Notes: generated from the sequence alone by a model not told the origin. Shown: positions 1 to 13,100, numbered from the stretch's first letter. The stretch is DNA of 64,000 bases from Acanthaster planci (GCF_001949145.1 NW_019091382.1:828418-892417); one strand, 5' to 3'. Numbers and translations: made by a program.

Positions 1-3000
1 AGGAGTGACTGAATTACTTCTTTCAAGATCGTGCTCGTGACATTACTGCTAGTCTGGGAAAGGTTCTTTAGGACACCACTGATACCTTCCAGTTCTTGTC
101 TACTTCTCGTAGTCTCATTCTCTGCGAGTCCAGCGATCCCTTCCAAAAAGTTCAACACCTCGTTCACCGCAAATGTCGTTGAGGATAATGTGGGTGTTTC
201 AGCTACTTCAGGTGCGCGGAATGTGGTGAGAAGATCTGCCGCAGCACTTGAGACAGTTGTTGGGTTCAGCAACTGATTCAAGCGGTCGATCTCATGATTT
301 AGTACGTTTTTGTTTGATTCTTCTGATTCCCGGAAGATTTCCTCCAGCCCCTCCATTTGATGTTCGTCTCTTTCTACCTGCTCCTGCTGGGTTTCTCCAA
401 ATTTTTGTATCAGGCCTAGAAGAACCTCTCCTCCTTCGGTTGTCGTCTGTCTTGTGACAGTGGGTGTTGATTCTAACATTGCAGAGGTAAGTGCAGTGGA
501 TGATAGAACGCTGGCTGTTGTGGTTGCAAAAGACGGTGTACTGGCTTGAGACTGATCAGTTCTAGTGGGAGCAGTGCTGGGCACGAGTAATCTGAGCAAC
601 TGATTAACTTCATGGCCAAGAACCTCCCTATCTGGTTCTTGAACTTTTTTAAGCATGTCATTGATTCTATCGATTTCATAATTAGTGTTCATTGTATCAT
701 TTATCTCCAGTCTTACTAGGTTGTCCATAAAGTCCAACACCTTTTCTTTTTCATCCAATGTCATGGGCATCGTCGTTGCTCCACGCATCTGCTCCATGGT
801 AACCGTAGTTGAAGGCGTCGATGTTCCTTCACCAGGAATCATGGAGGACATCTCCATGGTTTCTGTTGATGTTGGGTTCAGTAGCCTGTGCAGATGATCG
901 ATTTCATGGCTCAGCACATCCTTGTTTGCCTCTCCCACGCCCTCAAAGAGGTCATTCAAATCTTGAATGTGCACACGATTACCCTTCTTCTCTTCTCGGT
1001 CCATTTTGTCCAGGTTTTCTATCATACTGAGAAGCAATACTGCTGCTTCTGTTGACTGGAGTCTTGTTGTTTCAGAGGAAATGTCGAACACTGGAGGTTC
1101 CGTTGCTGTTGGGAGCATAGTAGGAGAGGTGGTTGGTGTCGCGGTCGAAGCCTGCGAAGTCTCATACGCAACAGCGGTGGGCATAAGCAACTCTAGAAAT
1201 TTTTTCACTTCATTCCTAAGAACATCTTCACCTGATTCTGCAATACCCTTGAGAATGTCGTGAACACTCTCCATTTCTTTTTTATTTTCCACGGTTTCAT
1301 TCATCTCCATTCCTGTCATCTCCTCTACAAAAGCCAACAATTTCTCCTTGTCAATCACTGTTGACAACGCTGGAGTTATTTCAGTTTGACTTGTTGTCAA
1401 CGTTGTCCCTATTCCTTCTGTGGACACTGTTGTTGGATTCAGCAACCGACCGAAACTGTCGATTTGATGGCTGAGCTCGCCTTTATTTGGCTCGTGGATA
1501 TCGCTGAGAAGATCAGCTATATTTTGAACATGATGGGAGTTTAGCTCGCTCTGTTTTTCTTCACTTTCACCAATTTCATCAATGAAACTGAGAAACAATG
1601 CTTCTTGAACTTGTGTAGAAGTAACACTTTCTGTTGAGGGAACTGTTGGAGAGGTCCTGTAAATCTCCACCTTTAGGGGCGTTGCTGAATTCGGCATTGA
1701 GGTTAACAATTGTTGTCTTGTGGAAGCGGTAGTCGTGGACATTGATAACTGTGGGAAATGTTTGGTTTGGTTACCGGGAGTATTTCTGCCCGACTCCCCA
1801 ACTCTTTCCAATAGGCCGTTGATTTTCTCAATTTTTTGTTTGCTGTTTACCGTATCGCTGTGTCTCAGTCCTTTCGTTTCGTCCAAAACTTCGAACACCT
1901 TTCCATTTCCCGTTGAGGACGTTAGTTCTATTTTTCGTTGGGTTGTTGTTAAAGATTGCGCCGTGGTCGGCCGTTTAAAAGGACTTAATTCATGGCCTAG
2001 AATAGCTTTACTTGGCTCCACGACTTCATCAAAGAGCTTGTCCGTTACCAGGACCTGATTTTCATCTCCTTGATCAATCTCAGACTCTTTAAGACTGTTA
2101 ATCATGTCAAAATGTGATGCTACCCCTTTTTCAGTCACTGATAACTGAGGAATCGCGGGAAACACTGTGGCAGTGGCTCGTACCTCCATGAGACCATCTA
2201 TTCTGTCAGAGATCTCTTGCACGTTTTCATGTGGCACTCTGTTATGAGTCTCAAGGGTATTAGTCAAGGCTTCCAGGTCATGCAATTTATCTTTAAAATC
2301 GGCCAGGCTGATCTGTTCTGTCGTGTTGAGAAGGTTGGCAACCTTTGTCGCACTTGTCAGTATTCTTGCTGATGTTGTCGAACTCTCAGTTCTAGTTGGA
2401 ATCTCTTCTTTTTGCACAGTATGCAACATTACATTCGGTTCACTGGTATCTTCCGCAGTATCCACTTCGACATCGGATAAGTGGCTTTTCCAATTAAGCA
2501 CTGATTCCGAGCCTTTTAGAGGTTGATTTACATTAGAAGTGAGACGGAGGAGATCTTTGCCATTATGCTTAGGGGGTGCTTCGGTTGTGGTTTTTACCGG
2601 AAAGCTATCAGAGTAAGTTGATGGTGCTTCGGAAGGCTCCCTATCTTGCTTTAGTGTCGCATCCAGGTAGCTAGCTAGTTTTTCCTCGTTAGCCGTTTCC
2701 TTCAGTGTATCCACGAAATCTGAAATTTTCTTTCGATGCCGCGGCTCTGCTTTGTCGGACGATATTCTAGCTTCTCCCGCTTCATTACCAAGGAGTTTCA
2801 GAGAATCTGCAGATTCGGGAAGTTCCGCTGAAGACAGTTCAGAGACACTAGGGACAGTTTGTCCCTGCCTTTTCTGTACATTCTGCAAGGCCGACACAGC
2901 TGCGGTTGAAGCAGACTCGACCAGTGGTTCTTCTCGGAATGTGGTAGCGGTTACTGATTCCAGTGTGGAGGCATAAGGGGAGGATACCCTGGGCCCAGTC

Positions 3001-4300
3001 TCTTCAGCTGTTTCCTCTGTGGTTTCTAAACTCCCCTGGGTGGGGCGAGCCCTTGTCTGGGTTTCTAACGACGGAGAAAGTTTTCCTTTCTCTTCTTCGT
3101 TCCTAATATATTTTTCGGTCGGTTTGATTGAAACAGACTTGGCAAGTGGTTCTCCTTCGAACCGATTAAGCTCATCAAGCTCATTTAAGTGTTCGGGCAA
3201 GTAAGTGTTGTCTGCAGGTTTCCGGACCGTTGGAGCTGGGTCAGTGATTGCTGGTATTCTCTGTGACGCTTCCACCGAATCAGTAGAATCCCTGAGTCTC
3301 AATGAACCCATTGACTCGACTTGGGCAACACTTGAGCTATAACCTTTGGCAGCGGTCACTGGTTTCAGTGCAGAGCCCGAAGGGGGTGGCGCCTTGGTCT
3401 CAGTCTCTTCAGCTTTTATCTCCGTGGTTTCTGTAATCACCTGGGTGGGGCGTGCCTGTATCTGATTTTCCACAACGAAAAAGGATTTCGCTGCCCCTTC
3501 TTCCTCTTTAACGTACGTCTCGGTCTTTGGAACTTCAGTGGAAGTTGGCAGTAAGATTTTAGCATTGGGTTCCTCTTTTTGCTGCTGTGAGGAGGACACT
3601 TCCATCTTTTCAGTTGCTGACTTCAGAGCTTCTGTTGAAGGTGAAACTATCAAACTCCGGTCAGTTTTTTCGACAGGCGTGGTTGATGAACGGGAAAGGT
3701 CACCCAGTCGCCGTAAATCGTGAAAAGTTTCAACATTTTGCAAGTTAGTGTTTTCTTGTGGAACTTGAATGAAGCCCTTGAATGATTTCAAGTCCTTGGA
3801 ATAGTCCGCCTCGTCGACTTCGTCCGCCGTTCGCAGTAGCTTATCATCTCTGCTGTGTCTCTTTCCAAACTCGGGCTTTTGAGTCTTTGACTTCGGCAGT
3901 AAGTCAGATGAGAATGAAAGAGGGACGACCGCTCTCGATCGCCGGGAATTACCTGGCAACGGCCGGTCCGTGGATAATGACTTTTGATGTTTGACCCCAT
4001 GGCTCGTTCCAGTCCTGTCTTGGTCAATTCCCAAAGTTACACGTGCGCTGTCTTCTAACTTCATATGTCGGCCTTGGTTGCACCGTTTGGCTGCATTGCT
4101 ACAGTTCCCCAAACATTCGCAGATTTTAATTTCTGCGCTCGGCCCTCTGCAGTCGTTTGCGTTGACGATGCCGTCACCTCCGGCAACCTTGCATTTACGG
4201 GTGCGATTTGACGTCACGACGACGTCACCGGTATGGTACAATTCACTTTTGTCGCATCTTGACCAAGTCGACCATTCTCCCCAATGTTCACCGCCCGCTA
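1..4300 (-). CDS. Secreted TSP1-domain, mucin-like repeat protein, large exon (partial, runs off left edge)
   Basis: One minus-strand frame stays open from the acceptor (polypyrimidine then CAG, exon starts at 4300) to position 1, about 1433 codons. With exon 1 it gives at least 1453 residues. Residues about 27-83 form a thrombospondin type-1 domain, seen as WGEWSTWSRC, then RTRKC, NDC and ICEC; more cysteines follow at about 87 and 94. An RRSR furin-like site lies near residue 140. The rest is Ser/Thr/Glu/Pro-rich and almost free of cysteine, as in mucin-like stalks. From about + position 2300 down to 1, helical units of about 100 residues recur, each ending in LLNPT or a variant, with Ser/Thr-rich linkers and NET/NDT N-glycosylation sites. 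TSP1 domains usually bind matrix or glycans, so an extracellular role is inferred. The full protein and its function are not recognised; the 3' end is outside the window. Confidence 0.8.
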
Positions 4301-6126
4301 CTGGAGAGGAAGTGAAATAAATATAGTAATATCACTATTTTCGGTCTCTAAAATTGATCTCATATCGGTTGTGATGTTAACTAGTGATAAAAAGTCTCCA
4401 TCTGGAGTAATTTTTATGAGACAAAACATTCTGGCCAAGGTCAAATGTTAATTGGGGATAACGTTGTGAACTTATATGTACACATTTTGCCAATTAAACA
4501 CGTTTCATGTTTCCAAAAAGCATTTTAAAAATCTATCAGACAACAGGTGTTTCAAAGAAAAAGTTTTCGAATCTGCAGTATGGTCGCATTTATGGGGCTG
4601 TGTCGGTCTAACTCCAATGCCAAAATTATTTTCCTCTTCTCTATAAGATTAAGAATTTAATTTCCAGACTTCTGTATAAAATATTCAATCAACAATCATC
4701 TAAAAACTTGTAGGCTATCTCCTCAGCAATGACGTTTGAGAGGTGTTCTTGTCTTTATTGTTTGGGTGTTATTGTGCTTTGTTTAGATATCGGACTGATT
4801 ATGTTCATGCTAAGCTATGTTTACTGTGTAAGGCTTAAAAATTCTTGTGGTGAGTCATCCGCGAAAATATGGGGCAGGATTTAGGACCACCAGCTTGTAT
4901 TTCTAAAAATATCGGACAAAATGGGACCCCAAATGGCTACATCATTTTTCCATGGAGTGTAGGCTTCAACCGAATTTTTAGAGGTGACCATCTCTGGGTG
5001 GATATAACCTAAAGTCATCGGTTAAGCTAGCCACTAAAAAGTGAAAGGAAAATAAAATATGAGGACTAAGCTTGATAAACACTTCAGAAACTCGTTTGTT
5101 TGTTTGTTTGTTTGTTTGTTTGTTTGTTTGTTTGTTTGTTTGTTTGTTGGGGTGTTTGTTTGTTTGTTTGTTGGGTTGGTTGGGGTGTTTGTTGGGTTGT
5201 TTGTTGGGTTGTTTGTTTTTTGTGTGTTTTTTTTCTTAGTTTTTTACATGATGGGGTTATTAATTTTGTCCATGTTGTCTGCGGCAACGTATTTGCTGGT
5301 CTGTGGCCATAGCCCGTGCATTGTATACCGCCCTCCAGATTTCACAGCACGAACAAGACTTGAAAATGTTTTCACGACTTTAGTGTGTATCTTCATTAGC
5401 CTACCTTTAAAATGTGCTGAGAATTGCATGAAATGTTTTTTAATGAACTCAGTTTTAGATCCTTTTAAAAGGAGGTCAATCGATCTTTTACTACGTTTGC
5501 CATCTTCTACCCTTTTCATATGCGTGAATTAAATGAGTATGCGTCCGATCAGTTCCCACTTAAAATGAAAAGGATCTGCTTCTCACGTTTCCTCTGTTTC
5601 ATTATTTCTAACCTAATAACCAGCAATGCTGCTTTCATTAGATTTGCTGAATTAAGGTGAAAAGAGTCCATCAATTTGAAAGGAAGGCATGATTCCATGA
5701 CAACCCCCGTCGAGAGGTGTGCCCCCGTGATCTATGCCCCACCGTCGGGCAAAGAAGGCCTAGTCCCCACAGTTGAAGTAAAGCACAAAATCGTCAACAG
5801 CAAAGATGGTTCGAGTCATCTTGAAGCATCTGAAGAACGTGGAATTCTTATTACTGGAATTTGTATGGAATAAGTAGGTTTCAGAGATACAGCTACAATT
5901 GTCTGAAAAATAATGAGCGCTTATGAAACTCATTATTATGTGCACACTGTATACAAAAAAGGCAAGGCCTATAGCCCAGGTTGGAGCCAGTCTTCATTAC
6001 ATTATGACTGACGTAGTACATTTTGTACGGTCAGGGAGTCCACCTGGGCTAGGCTTGGCCTAATTCCGTTCAAACAGGCTATAAAACTCCTCTAGGCCTA
6101 CACAAACTCAATTTTTCTGGACTCAC
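4301..6126 (-). other. Intron 1 of the TSP1/mucin-like gene
   Basis: AT-rich sequence between the donor GTGAGT near 6126 and the acceptor CAG at 4301. It contains the (GTTT)n microsatellite at 5093-5224 and no other coding signal that I can support. Confidence 0.7.
5093..5224 (+). repeat. (GTTT)n microsatellite
   Basis: GTTT units repeat with interruptions by GTTGGG-type units. The translated CLFV-type open frames here are products of the repeat. Confidence 0.95.
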
Positions 6127-6187
6127 CAAGTACGAACAAAAGCAGGAAGAACAGAACATTAAGATGAAGTTGGAAACGGTTCTTCAT
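6127..6187 (-). CDS. Exon 1 of the TSP1/mucin-like gene: signal peptide
   Basis: The ATG (complement of 6185-6187) opens 20 codons, MKNR followed by a strongly hydrophobic run (VLFFLLLFVL), a typical secretory signal peptide. The exon ends in one extra base before a consensus donor GTGAGT (complement of 6121-6126). The large exon starts with two leftover bases, so the join makes a valine codon (G+TA) and continues AGGEHWGEWSTW. Phase match, signal peptide and adjacent TSP1 domain support the link. A further small exon inside the intron cannot be excluded without transcripts. Confidence 0.75.
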
Positions 6188-6530
6188 TGTCTCTCGGCGT
6201 CTCTAGCTCTACCCAGGTCATCCGGCGTCTCTACCTGGGTCCCCCAACTTCTGCCATTTTCCTTTCCGGTGGTTTTTAACTACATCCGCCAAAATTCAAA
6301 CAGTATGTTTCACTGCGACCAACATTCACGTTACGAATAGTTGACGCCATTTGCTAGTCGTGGACTGTGTTGCACGCTGTCTGTTGAAGTGATGCGCGTG
6401 ACGAACTGGTTTCTATTCACGCGCTCGATTTGGAAGGTGAAACACGCAGTTCGCGTATCTCTGCGCGCGCACACTTTAATTGGACACACGCTGTTTTGCT
6501 GCCTGTGCATCTCATGGCCAGGTTCGATTG
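6188..6530 (-). promoter_or_regulatory. CpG-rich upstream region of the TSP1/mucin-like gene
   Basis: Directly upstream of the signal-peptide exon the sequence becomes rich in CpG (clusters such as GCGCGCGCAC near 6463) compared with the AT-rich DNA around it. A promoter and 5' UTR are inferred from position and composition. No TATA box could be assigned. Confidence 0.35.
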
Positions 6531-8204
6531 GCGACTGTTGATGTACTTTATGATGTTCTTGACGTTAAAAGAACGATTTACGTTGATAAGCTAATAAATT
6601 TCAAGAACGCAAACCCTCTGTTATAGTTCTTAATTGTTACAAATTTTCAAGTTAAGCATCTCTCGCTCCTCGTCAGCGGAGCGGGACAAGCTGGAGGTAG
6701 AGTGTGCTCAAAACGAGGGGCCAATAATACAAAGGTGAATAAATTTATGCGCTATTGAAGTCATCTATAAAACAGCCTTTGATGATAAGACCTGCTACAT
6801 TTTTCCTTCTCGTCTCAAACTTTCATTGGCACATGGCCACAAGGAACGACATTAAAGAGCAAAAGTCGCAGATAGCTTGTTCTTAAAAATCAATACGATT
6901 TTTCAAACGGTCAAGACTGAGAGGTTTCATGCATCGCTAAATAAGGAAACTAAAAGGGGAATTTTGGAATGTTCAAGAAACATCAATGCCGGGAAAATAA
7001 CAAAGTGGATTTGCAATGGTAGTCTCTCTACAACGACAGGTTGACCGTAAGGTGTCTCAAACCGGCACAGTGCCGACGAGTTCTTCTCGACAGTGCGCCC
7101 CCTTTTGTACGAAGATCGCCACTGGTATCCGTCAGATAAAATGCATTGTCTTTTTACTTATAATTCGAAGGACACCGGCGAGATGAGCTCTTTTGCACCT
7201 GTTTTTAATTTGTGGAATGTGCGCTAGTGATCCGGAGATCGAAGGATGTACGCTTCAGCGGGAATCCATCTCAAATAAACGACCTGGAGTACTGCGGAAT
7301 TGGAATCCCAGTTTGGACGAGAAATTTGCATGAGTAAACTTCCCAGACGTCCTGTTGAATACACAGTTAGTAGATCATCTAGACCTGCTGGTGTCAGCGC
7401 TCAGATCGGTTTGCCTCCTGTGTGTGATCGAATGATCGCGTGAGTAAACATTTTATTTTTGCGTTTACAAAATGTTTCTGCATTTCTGTGGCAAGCGGGC
7501 CAACAATGTACATTTAAATTTAAACCATTTAGGCCTAAGGCAGGTCGCTACGAAGAAAAACTTCCGGTACTCTTTACAAGTGTTGTAACACGTACCCTGC
7601 AATATTCCCCAGAACTGTGCAAAGGTCTGACGTCAACCCCAAATGTGATGGTTGGTACTTGATTATTGATAAGCCAGTCGAATGGAATGTATCAGGGATG
7701 TTTGATACTTAGCCTAAGTAAGAGCAAGGTGTTTGATGCATGGACGTGATGGAATTAAAGAAAAAGAACCAGCAGGTTCTAGAACTTAAGCTGCTAGATT
7801 GATCATGATGAAACAATATTTATGGGTGCATCAACTATTATGAAGTGTGTTGTCAAGCATGCTCGGACGAGACCATGTAGTTCTGGAAATAGCTTTCAAC
7901 TTGAATTCCTACATATGTACATAGCAGAACTGAAGCGCACAGATTTTCTTTGTACCCAGAACATGTAGAGATTGGAACTGGCTTCCTGATACAATAGTCT
8001 CAACAATTTCAATTAGCTCTTTTGGGGATCAGGTTCTTGAGTTTATCAGATTCAGGGATAGGAACTTAAATTAACTTTGAGCCACTCTGTTTTCTCCCGT
8101 GGCTATACATGGATTAAGTGAATCTGGTAATTGCCACCTGCTGAAGATGAAGAAGGCCTAAGTGCATGGTTAATGGCAGCCTACGCATATTGTAGGTACT
8201 TTCA
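6531..8204. other. Non-coding stretch
   Basis: No supported gene except the short candidate at 7330-7443. CpG density is moderately raised from about 6660 to 7440, then the DNA returns to ordinary AT-rich sequence. Confidence 0.5.
7330..7443 (+). other. Short ORF or candidate first exon next to a GTGAGT donor
   Basis: An ATG at 7330 opens 37 codons (starting MSKLPRRPVEY) in a CpG-containing stretch. The frame overlaps a consensus donor GTGAGT at 7440. If spliced there, the exon ends in phase 2, which does not fit the phase-0 M13 exon at 41436. It is therefore either a 5' UTR exon carrying an upstream ORF, an exon of an unseen gene, or chance. Confidence 0.25.
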
Positions 8205-9580
8205 GAACTAGGTGTATTTCTGGATTTATCTAAAGCTTTTGACACTGTAACTCATAACAGTTTAATCAGTGTTTATGGTGTGCGAGGAACAGCACTGGCC
8301 CTTCTGAAGAGTTATTTGTGTAGCATAACTTAATTCTGTAAATTTTACCAAATGAGTCATTATGTGTGGAGTACCCCAGGGATCTGTGCTGGGCCCTTTA
8401 CCCTTTATTCTCCATATCAGCGACATGTAATACCTCAGATTGTATGACATTCTGTTTATTTGCTGATGATACGAGTTTGTTGTATTCTTACACAAATGTA
8501 AATGAAGCTATTCAAAACCTAAATCTGGAACTTACAAAGGTCAGTTCATGGCTCCTAGCTAACAAATTAGGCTATGTATCAATGCCCTGAAATCACATTA
8601 TATTATTTTTTGTACCAATCAATACAAGTACCCGCAAACTGTTCCACGTTTATTGAATAATACGATATTAAGGCAGGTTAAAAGTACTAATTTTGGGGAT
8701 ATTCTCATTGATGAAAACCTTATATGGAAATATCATATTGATGAGCTAGAGAAAAAAAATATCCAAGACTATTGGTATCATGAATTGTCTAAGATATTAT
8801 CTTTGGAGTAAGACTTTATTAACATAGTATAATTCCTTTGTATTAGCATATTTAAATTATTCCATTTTGACCTGGGGCTGCATGACATCCAAATGTAACA
8901 AATAACTCACTTTACAAAAACGATCGATCGGTCTGCATAATTTTGAATGCTGCCTGTCATGATCATTCTGCTCCTTTGTTTGCTAAATCAAACCCTTTGC
9001 AGTGTACATGTAACCATGTACAAACTTATGCACCATTTACTCCTTCCAGTTGTAATTCTCGTTTTCCTTTATCATCTAACATTCATAATTATAATACTCG
9101 AAGCAGTGTGAGGGGAAACCTGTATACTGTCCAATTTAACAGAATGTCATTGGCTAAGAACGATGTTCTTCATCAAGGTATCTTGTACTGGAATGGTCAA
9201 ATCATTACTTTCTTCATCTGTCATGTCTGTGTTTGTTAGAAAACTAAGAACTCATTTGCTTGGCTCATATCCCTAAATCATATTTACTTGTGGTGCTCTA
9301 TTTATGTGGCATTGTTTCGCACTTGTTTGTTTTGTCTTGTTCGTCATTCATTTGTCTTATGTTAGATTTTTTGGTTGTCGTCTGTCTATAAAGGGTGCAA
9401 AAGCGTTGCTTCTTAACCTGAAACCTAAATGTTATCATCTAATTTATCAAATGTAAAATCCTATTTTATGAAATGTTACTCAATTTAATGGCCAGATATA
9501 TTAAGTACTTAAGTAATGTGAACGTGTTTGGTTACGTTGTAAAGAATGACACCATTGAAATAAATGTTTCATCATCATCT
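8205..9580 (+). mobile_element. Decayed non-LTR retrotransposon (LINE), 3' part
   Basis: Shifted frames together read as the reverse transcriptase and C-terminal part of a Jockey/CR1/L2-type LINE. FLDLSKAFD is at 8217-8243, GVPQGSVLGP at 8368-8397, and the catalytic FADD at 8459-8470, followed by a NLNLELTKVSSWLLANKL-like segment. Near 9086 there is IHNYNTRSS, frequent close to the C-terminus of these elements. Stops and frameshifts break the frame repeatedly, for example after LCSIT near 8330. An AATAAA-like end and TCATCATC repeats at 9558-9580 resemble a LINE 3' tail. The 5' part is missing, so it is a dead, 5'-truncated copy. The exact clade is uncertain. Confidence 0.85.
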
Positions 9581-9675
9581 GGCTAGGGGAGTCCAAAAGT
9601 TAAAATGTTGGTCTCCCGTCTGTTATAGGAAAGGCTTCCCCAAAATTGTTTTGATGCAATCTTTTCCCCACCCCT

Positions 9676-9703
9676 TCAAAAAAAATAAATAAATAAATAA
9701 ATA
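9676..9703 (+). repeat. (AAAT)n simple repeat
   Basis: A poly-A run followed by AAAT tetranucleotide repeats. Confidence 0.9.
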
Positions 9704-9905
9704 AGACATGTTGCACAAATGCTTTCATGTAAACAAAATGTATTGTTGTGAGACAAGCGTTGTAGTCAGAACCCCTTGGCAAGTTGATGCACATGTACAT
9801 GTACCGTATTGGTGGAGTTGGAGCGATGACATGGGCTTCACTCAGTATGAGTACATATAACCAGTAACATATATTTATTTCCCATTTTCTTTATTTAGTT
9901 TTTCT

Positions 9906-10140
9906 GTTCATCCAACAATGCATTCAGCGCCAATTACAGAACAAAGTGACCGTTAAGAAGGTAGCAAAGAAATGTTCAGTTTTAGAGGTGGGAGGAAAAC
10001 CCCGGATAAATATCCCAGGGAAACCCACAGAATCGGGCAGGGACTGAAAACCCAATCCACATGCTGACCTAGGTGGGATTCGAACCCGGGTTGCATACAT
10101 GTAGGTGGAAGGTGAGGAAAGAGCCACTACACCAATAGGA
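9906..10140 (-). mobile_element. tRNA-derived SINE, copy 1
   Basis: On the minus strand a TTGGTGTAGTGG-like A box (about 10138-10123) is followed by the B box GGGTTCGAATCC (about 10088-10077), then a tRNA-unrelated body ending CTGTAATTGGCGCT. The copy at 60616-60855 is closely similar along its whole length in the opposite orientation. It is not a functional tRNA gene, because no cloverleaf closes around the boxes. Confidence 0.8.
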
Positions 10141-13100
10141 CTCTACATGTACTGTACATACTGGTAGGGCCCCCCATATGTTTTTTACATAATCAGAATG
10201 CTTTTACTGTAAACATATATCCAGTGTACATATACCGGTAGGATAAATGGTTTTGTGGATTTGACGAGAAATTGTCTTTAAAAACACACTTTCAGGGAAA
10301 ATTGTTAGAAAATCAGTCCGGACATACAAAAACAGGTGGAAACATCACATTTGTTTTAATTTCTTGGAATTTGGCTCAAGACCCGCAATTTAACACGAAT
10401 AAAAATTGAAACATAATGAAGTGAATACAATTAAAAATATATTTTGACTCTCCTCATTGATGCAATCGCCTTGATGCACTTGTGTACTTGTACTTTGTAC
10501 ATGCACCATACAAGCATGTTTTATCTCTTACTGTCAGATGTTCTCAACATGGTAGCTCATTATAAAAGGGCATCACATGATCTTTGCAATCAAAGTCTAT
10601 AATTAATTGTTTCATCATATCCCCACCTGCCGCACTTTTGCCGATGTTTATCTTTGCTTGTGATGAAGAAACTTGTTTCACAGGTGGCTCTCTCCATGCA
10701 CTGGTAGTGTGCTGTTAACTAATGAATACACAAGATTACACTTTAATTCAGCAAATCCGGTAGTTATTTTGTTGCCATAGTCACACTGGTATTTTACAGT
10801 AGTAGGCCTGATAGAAGTCTGATCAACATCTGTCTGTGGTGCCAAGGACAGACCCCGGGGAGGATAAGAGTATGTCCTCCCCCCACCCTAAAGTGGCCAA
10901 AAAGTTTTGTTTTCTGAAAAAATGACTGGTGTTTCCTTTCATTTTCTTCCAAAAGCACCAACTGACCAAAATGTAGCCTCAACCGCCAACAACGCCACAG
11001 AAGGTTCCATGTACTGGGTAGAAGTATTTCAACAATTTTGGGCTTCCCTCACATTTATACAATACTGCCCTCCCCTCCAAAAAAATTGTTCTGGATCCTA
11101 AGTGGTGCAGCATTGTTTTTTGTATTTTTCCCCCCCAAAAAGTCAGTGTGATCACTATATATATAGCGAGAAATTGCATGGTTGTTAACTTGCATTTGGC
11201 ATGACTCATCAGTTAAATTGCATTAAGTACTATTGCAGGTCCTTCAAAATGTCGTAAACAGTAGGTACATGTAGGTGGCCAAGCTCATAATTTCACCATC
11301 CTTGGCAAAATTCAATCTTAAGCTCTCACCAATGTTGCTAATAGCCACTAGGTGTCCGCCCACACTTGTTTTGTATACAAAGTGTGGACATGCTTTTGTT
11401 CTCCTGTGGTTAAGGTAAATGTTCCTTTTTCTCCCACTAGGATAACTCCTTCGAGCTGGATTTTTGATGATAATTTCCTGGACTGTTCCTCTTCATTTTG
11501 CCACGGGTAACCTTGACCCCAAAATGCCGCTGAAACTGTTTTTCAAAGAGGGGAAAACATTGGGTGGATGTGTGCAAGTCCACACAACACATCGTACCCT
11601 GCATTACGTTGGCTTCTTTTGTGCAGAGGTCCACACTATGTATGATATGCCTGTACGTATGGACATGTGTTATGACCATATCTTTTGTTGCCTAAATTGC
11701 TTGTTTGACAGTTGCATCTTGTCACAAATCACTGGATGAGCTCAACTGTGAACCTGTTAATGTCATTATAATGCCCACACTCTACATGTACATGTAAATG
11801 ATCACACATTGTACTGTAAAATGGTCTAATTTACTGGACTTGATCCAAAACCTTGTCACAAATTTTCTTCAGCACTACGTGTACTATTACAACACTATTC
11901 TTATCATGGCGGGCCTAGAAAGGTGTTCTCGCTCACATCGGGCAGACATCTTGACACACATTCTTGGAAAATCGAACGTGCCATTCTCGGTAAACATCCG
12001 CTGATGAGACAAGCACCGGAAATGTATGCCAGAAATGTTAACAAGTTTGGAAACAATTCCCACCGACTGTGCCCAAAGCACGCGGCAGGCACACATGAGA
12101 GAGGGAGAAACATAAACCCTTGGATGGAATGAATTAAAACTTGACAGATATACTGTACCGTATTCATAATGGATGTCTCTGATCAAGAACAGGTTTACAA
12201 GCTAACGGCAAGCTTAAAGAACAGGTCATGAGATGACCGACATGGGGGGGAGGCCCGACAAAAATGCACTCCAGGTGAGCGTTTTTGATACGTTGGTGCT
12301 TGAATGTTCTTAAAGATAAATTTTAGATGAAGATGGAAAAAAAACCAGAAAAAGTATTTTCTATGGTCTAAAAAAACCCCCAAATATGGGTCCTAAAGTC
12401 GGATACGAGGGAAGAATACTAAAAAAATATTTTCCAAAAGAAAAAAGAAGTATCCCTTACCACTAGCACTAGCCGCCAAGAAAGCTCTCAAAATTGAAAT
12501 CGGGGACTTTGCCGTCTGTTGGACAGTGGAGCAAAAGAAATGTTTTCTTTTTATTACATTTATATCGGTAACTTGTTAATTGGTTGACAAATTCGAGACT
12601 TCGCTTCTTTGTTAGTGTCCTGAATCCGAAAGGTCGGCGTATCCAAGTACCAATTTAAAACTCTATAGTGAATGTAATTAGTGTTGCTTTAAACCCTTAC
12701 CACTCTGTTTGCAAATGCCATGCCCGGGATTCCTATCACTTCATCAAGAACCAATTCAATGAACACATGCCCAGTTCCATAAGGGATTGTTCAATTTTTT
12801 TTCCTCATTCTTAATTATTAGCATACACACCATACATGTACATGTGCACTAAGGTACAAGGGGTTTATAGAAAACTTTGTACTTGTATAAACACTTTTCA
12901 AACATATTAAATATGATAATGATATGCGGCAAAGAAATCATCCCTTTTTGTCATTTTTCTGCTTGTATATTTTAGGAAGGAGGAAGGTTGTCCAACAGTA
13001 AAGGCACAGTGCCTTATAAATACACTTGTAGATATGATGGAAAAAAACATAGATGGTCCCAAATCCATGGCTGTTGGCCCAGTCGGAGATTTCAGAGCCT

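Noticed and set aside
1-4300. Numerous plus-strand frames of 60-112 codons
   Set aside because: They are shadows of the single open minus-strand frame with the TSP1 domain.
5059-5532. 157-codon plus-strand frame with CLFVCLFV repeats
   Set aside because: It is the translation of the (GTTT)n microsatellite inside an intron.
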